Below are positions 5,909 to 8,868 of a DNA stretch of 8,868 nucleotides, in pieces. This stretch comes from Eubacterium sp. (lineage in GTDB: Bacteria; Bacillota_A; Clostridia; Lachnospirales; Lachnospiraceae). The translations under genes were made by a program, and so were the position numbers. Each line of letters starts with the position of its first letter. The first letter of the stretch is position 1. Under the pieces are notes generated by a model. The model was not told where the DNA came from, did no database searches, and was given only the letters and a program-made list of their open reading frames with translations. The stretch spans positions 1-8,868 of the forward strand of contig JAFVEX010000106.1 in NCBI GenBank assembly GCA_017475785.1, read 5' to 3'.

Positions 5909-8407
5909 TTACGCGGTCTCGATCGAGGCGTCCTTCTGGAGTCCGAGCTTTTCGACTGCCTGCTCGCGCATCTTGTACTTCTGGATCTTGCCGGCGTCAT
6001 TCATTGGGAAGCTGTCGACAAAATCAATATATTTGGGCACTTTGTGCTTTGCCATGTGGTCGAGGACGAACTGCTTCATATCCGCGACTGTCATGGTCTC
6101 GCCCTCCTTGAGGATGATGCACGCCATGATTTCCTCGCCCATCGCCTTGTCCGGGACGCCGATGACCTGAACATCGCTTACCTTCGGATGCGTATAGATA
6201 AATTCTTCGATCTCCTTCGGATAGATGTTCTCACCGCCGCGGATGATCATATCCTTCAGGCGGCCGGTGATGCGGTAGTTGCCTTCCGGCGTGCGGCACG
6301 CGAGGTCTCCTGTGTGCAGCCATCCGTCCGCGTCGATGGCAGAGGAGGTCGCTTTTGGCATTTTGTAATAGCCCTTCATGATATTATAACCGCGCGCGAC
6401 GAATTCGCCAACTACTTCGTCAGGACAATCTTCACCTGTCTCCGGATCGATGATTTTACACTCAATCTCAGGGAAGGCGCTTCCGACTGTGGAGACACGC
6501 ACTTCCAGAGAGTCTGTGGTGCGGCTCATCGTGCAGCCCGGCGCCGCCTCAGTCTGTCCATAGACGATGACGATTTCTTCCATGTTCATCTTGTCGACGA
6601 CATCCCGCATGACCGCGATTGGGCAGGGGCTGCCCGCCATGATGCCGGTACGGATGTAGCTGAAATCGGTTTTTTCAAAATCCGCGTGCTGCAGCATCGC
6701 GATAAACATTGTCGGCACGCCGTTGAAAGCCGTAATATGCTCGTTGTTGATGCAGGCGAGCGAAGACTTCGGCGAGAAATACGGAATCGGCAAAATCGTG
6801 CCGCCGTGGGTCATCGTAGAAGTCATGGAGAGCACCATGCCGAAGCAGTGGAACATCGGCACCTGGATCATCATGCGGTCCGCTGTGGACAGATCCATGC
6901 TGTCTCCGATTGTTTTTCCGTTGTTGATGATGTTATAGTGTGTCAGCATAACGCCCTTCGGGAACCCTGTGGTGCCGGAGGTGTACTGCATGTTGCAGAC
7001 GTCATTTACATCCACTTCGGCCGCCATGCGGTGAATTTCTTCGATTGGCGTGTTCTCAGCGTAGGCGCGGGTCTCTTCCAGGGTCAGGGCGCCCGGCATG
7101 CGGAAACCGACGCTGATGACATTGCGCAGAAACGGCAGTCTCTTCGCGTGAAGCGCCTCGCCCGGCTTGTTGTCCTTCAGCTCCGGGCAGATCTCGTTGA
7201 TGATTTCTTCATAATTAGAATCCCTGTAGCCGTCGATCATGACAAGCGTGTGCGTGTCGGACTGACGGAGCAGGTACTCAGCCTCGTGGATTTTGTAGGC
7301 CGTGTTCATCGTGACAAGAACCGCGCCAATCTTGGTGGCCGCCCAGAAGGTGAGGAACCATGCGGGGACGTTGGTCGCCCAGATCGTAACCTTGGAACCC
7401 GCTCTGACGCCGAGTGATACCAGGGCGCGGGCAAATTCATCCACATCGTCACGGAACTGCGCGTAGGTCCGTGTGTAGTCCAGCGTCGTGTACTTGATGG
7501 CGATCTGATCCGGGAACGTCTCCACCATTGTGTCCAGAACCTGCGAAAACGTCTTGTCGATCAGCGTGTATTTTTTCCATACGTAATTGCCTGTGTGGCG
7601 GTTATTCCAGTACAGGTGCTTTCCGGCCGTGCGTGTGCTCTTGTAATTGCTCATGCAGCGGAAGAAGTGGTTCAGAATAATTTCAATGTCTTCCAGCTCC
7701 TCGATCCACTTCGGATTCCACTCAAGCGAGATAAACCCGTCATAGTTGACAGAGCGGAGCGCGTTCATCATTTCCTGTACAGGAAGCTCTCCCTCGCCGA
7801 TCAGCTCCGGGACGGCTTTTCCGTCAGCCTTGCGGAAATCATGAATGTGCACATGGTGAACATAAGCACCAAGGTTCGTGATGGTCACCTCAGGGTTTTC
7901 GCCGCCTGTCACATAGGTGTGGTGCATATCCCAGAGGGCAGCGAGACGATCGTCCGCAAACCGGTTCAGCAGGTCGCGGAGCTTCTCCGTGTCTCCATAA
8001 GTGCCGGCAGTCTCGACCAGAAGCGTGACAGGAGACGTGCCGATCATGTCCAGGTATTCTCCGATCACCTTCTCGCATGTATCCTGATCCTCGCAGTAGG
8101 TGTGCATTCCGATGTTGCTGATTCCGAGATTGACCGCGACTTCGATGCACTCACGAAGCTCCTGCGCAAAAGCAGGCGCAGTAAAATCGCTGACTGTGCT
8201 GATGCAGGGGAGTGAGAGTCCCTCATTCGTCAGATACCTGCGTGTCGACGCAGCCATCTCCGGGTTTGACGGACTTCTTTTTCCCTGAAACACAGGGCCG
8301 TTGATGTTATAGAGCTCGATTCCCTTCAGCCGCGCGTCTACCGCGGCGCTGATATAATCGCTCCAGTTATAGTTGTTCCAGTACTGAATTGAAAATGAAA
8401 GCTTCAA
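5909..8407 (-). CDS. TIM-barrel (sugar-phosphate isomerase-like) / acyl-CoA synthetase fusion
   Basis: An 832-residue two-domain protein. Residues 1 to about 250 resemble the AP-endonuclease-2/xylose-isomerase-like TIM barrels that isomerise or epimerise sugars and sugar acids. Likely metal ligands are present: E132 (LLVETAG), D160 and H162 (LWDMHH), H187 (VHIHD) and E229 (SLEW). Residues about 280-825 form a complete ANL-superfamily acyl-CoA synthetase, which would join a carboxylic acid to CoA via an acyl-AMP. Motifs are YTSGTTGFPKG (475-485), YGQTE (616-620), HTGD (698-701), GRLKDMI (715-721), GGENIYP (724-730) and the catalytic lysine K807 in GKIQK. A basic, aromatic linker of about 30 residues joins them, with no stop or frameshift. 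No signal peptide or membrane segment is seen. The start is TTG: an in-frame TAA lies three codons upstream and GGGAGG is nine bases away. It begins 30 bases after leuA. Substrates are unknown; the synthetase half looks like medium- or long-chain fatty acid CoA ligases, but specificity cannot be read here. Confidence 0.93.
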   Translation of the reverse strand: MKLSFSIQYWNNYNWSDYISAAVDARLKGIELYNINGPVFQGKRSPSNPEMAASTRRYLTNEGLSLPCISTVSDFTAPAFAQELRECIEVAVNLGISNIGMHTYCEDQDTCEKVIGEYLDMIGTSPVTLLVETAGTYGDTEKLRDLLNRFADDRLAALWDMHHTYVTGGENPEVTITNLGAYVHHVHIHDFRKADGKAVPELIGEGELPVQEMMNALRSVNYDGFISLEWNPKWIEELEDIEIILNHFFRCMSNYKSTRTAGKHLYWNNRHTGNYVWKKYTLIDKTFSQVLDTMVETFPDQIAIKYTTLDYTRTYAQFRDDVDEFARALVSLGVRAGSKVTIWATNVPAWFLTFWAATKIGAVLVTMNTAYKIHEAEYLLRQSDTHTLVMIDGYRDSNYEEIINEICPELKDNKPGEALHAKRLPFLRNVISVGFRMPGALTLEETRAYAENTPIEEIHRMAAEVDVNDVCNMQYTSGTTGFPKGVMLTHYNIINNGKTIGDSMDLSTADRMMIQVPMFHCFGMVLSMTSTMTHGGTILPIPYFSPKSSLACINNEHITAFNGVPTMFIAMLQHADFEKTDFSYIRTGIMAGSPCPIAVMRDVVDKMNMEEIVIVYGQTEAAPGCTMSRTTDSLEVRVSTVGSAFPEIECKIIDPETGEDCPDEVVGEFVARGYNIMKGYYKMPKATSSAIDADGWLHTGDLACRTPEGNYRITGRLKDMIIRGGENIYPKEIEEFIYTHPKVSDVQVIGVPDKAMGEEIMACIILKEGETMTVADMKQFVLDHMAKHKVPKYIDFVDSFPMNDAGKIQKYKMREQAVEKLGLQKDASIETA

Positions 8408-8416
8408 TGTATGTTA

Positions 8417-8422
8417 CCTCCC
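8417..8422 (-). promoter_or_regulatory. Ribosome binding site that fixes the TTG start
   Basis: On the minus strand GGGAGG, continuing as GGAGGTAA, lies nine bases before TTG at 8407-8405. The in-frame codons between site and start are TAA, CAT, ACA, TTG, so TTG is the first possible initiator after the stop. The next residues (KLSFSIQYW) are the first strand of the TIM barrel, so a later start would break the fold. Confidence 0.85.
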
Positions 8423-8437
8423 GTGAATTCGATGATA

Positions 8438-8868
8438 TCAGGCTTCTTCATAGACAATCTTATTGAGGGCGCTGATGTAGGCACGGATCGAAGCTCCGAT
8501 GATGTCGGTAGAAATACCGGTTCCGGAGTACACGCGTCCGCCTGCCCGCAGCTTGACGAGCGCGCTGCCCATGGCGTCGCGTCCTTCTGTGACAGTCTGC
8601 ACCTGAAAATCATCCAGTTCATAGTGATGGCCGATAATCTGCTCAATCGCCAGAAACGCCGCGTCAATCGGACCGTCGCCGACGCCGACGCCCCGCAGCT
8701 TTTCGCCATTGCGGTCCAGCAGCAGGTTCGCGGTCGCGGTGATTACATTGCCGCTGTTGATGACATAATTATCAATCCGGTATGTAGAGGGCACCTGGAG
8801 CGACGCGCTGGCAACGATGGCGTCCAGCTCGCGCGTGCCGACAAAATGCTTTTTCTCGGCAACCCGGC
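8438..8868 (-). CDS. leuA: 2-Isopropylmalate synthase, C-terminal regulatory part (partial)
   Basis: First step of leucine synthesis: condenses acetyl-CoA with 2-ketoisovalerate. Only the last 142 codons are in the window; the frame stays open to the edge at 8868, so the catalytic barrel lies outside. What is visible is the leucine-binding LeuA dimerisation domain: a strand series starting at SLQVPSTYRI (22-31 of the visible part), GVGDGPIDAAFLAI (about 60-73), the G-R-D-A-M-G segment, then YSGTGISTDIIGASIRAYISALNKI near the end. The tail STDIIGASIRAYISALN is typical of isopropylmalate synthases and differs from citramalate synthase, whose tail ends in a NIIEASW-type sequence; homocitrate synthases usually lack the domain. 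A GTG at 8794 could be mistaken for a start, but the sequence before it (FVGTRELDAIVASASLQ) is normal family sequence. The fusion gene follows after 30 bases, suggesting one operon. Any leader that controls it lies beyond the window. Confidence 0.92.
   Translation of the reverse strand, partial: RVAEKKHFVGTRELDAIVASASLQVPSTYRIDNYVINSGNVITATANLLLDRNGEKLRGVGVGDGPIDAAFLAIEQIIGHHYELDDFQVQTVTEGRDAMGSALVKLRAGGRVYSGTGISTDIIGASIRAYISALNKIVYEEA

Noticed and set aside
6044..7417. 457-codon open frame on the + strand, antisense to the fusion gene
   Set aside because: It lies wholly inside a gene with intact motifs, its composition (rich in R, H, D, V) is that of an antisense shadow of GC-rich coding DNA, and it resembles no family.
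8404..8709. 101-codon - strand frame overlapping the leuA end (also 7890-8150 within the fusion gene)
   Set aside because: Out of frame with the recognisable LeuA domain; the serine/arginine-rich product looks like a frame shadow.
8438..8794. A separate small protein starting at GTG 8794
   Set aside because: The frame continues upstream to the window edge with normal isopropylmalate synthase sequence, so this is an internal codon of leuA.

Overview
The window holds four protein-coding genes and almost no spare DNA. Its content points to an anaerobic member of the Bacillota, class Clostridia, probably Lachnospiraceae or a close relative. The basis is a single-chain pyruvate:ferredoxin oxidoreductase of clostridial length, strong GGAG-type ribosome binding sites, a TTG start and moderately GC-rich codon use. 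This is inference from style and gene content; no rRNA or other marker is present.

Layout: bases 34-2172 on the + strand encode a complete polyphosphate kinase (ppk1). The 154-base gap at 2173-2326 separates it from a convergent leftward block and holds two inverted repeats, one of them a long terminator-like hairpin followed by a T run. The leftward block, read from high to low coordinates, is: the 3' end of a 2-isopropylmalate synthase gene (leuA, cut by the window edge at 8868); a 30-base gap; a TTG-started gene (8407-5909) for an 832-residue protein that joins a sugar-phosphate isomerase/epimerase-like TIM barrel to a complete acyl-CoA synthetase; a 66-base gap without a terminator; and nifJ (5842-2327), a full pyruvate:ferredoxin (flavodoxin) oxidoreductase. 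Short gaps and shared direction suggest one transcription unit leuA - fusion gene - nifJ, ending at the shared convergent terminator.

How the genes may work together: the oxidoreductase makes acetyl-CoA and reduced ferredoxin from pyruvate. Isopropylmalate synthase uses acetyl-CoA with 2-ketoisovalerate for leucine. The fusion protein's second half is built to make an acyl-CoA from a carboxylic acid and ATP. The leftward block is therefore linked by CoA-thioester chemistry, but no shared pathway is proven. Polyphosphate kinase is a separate energy and phosphate-storage function on the other strand.

The most unusual item is the TIM-barrel/acyl-CoA synthetase fusion: both halves keep their expected active-site residues and the substrate of neither can be read from the sequence. 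Second is the intergenic element at 2197-2308, with a 16-bp perfect stem capped by two small arms. I found no CRISPR array, tRNA, rRNA, insertion sequence, prophage or defence gene. No stretch longer than 154 bases lacks a gene.
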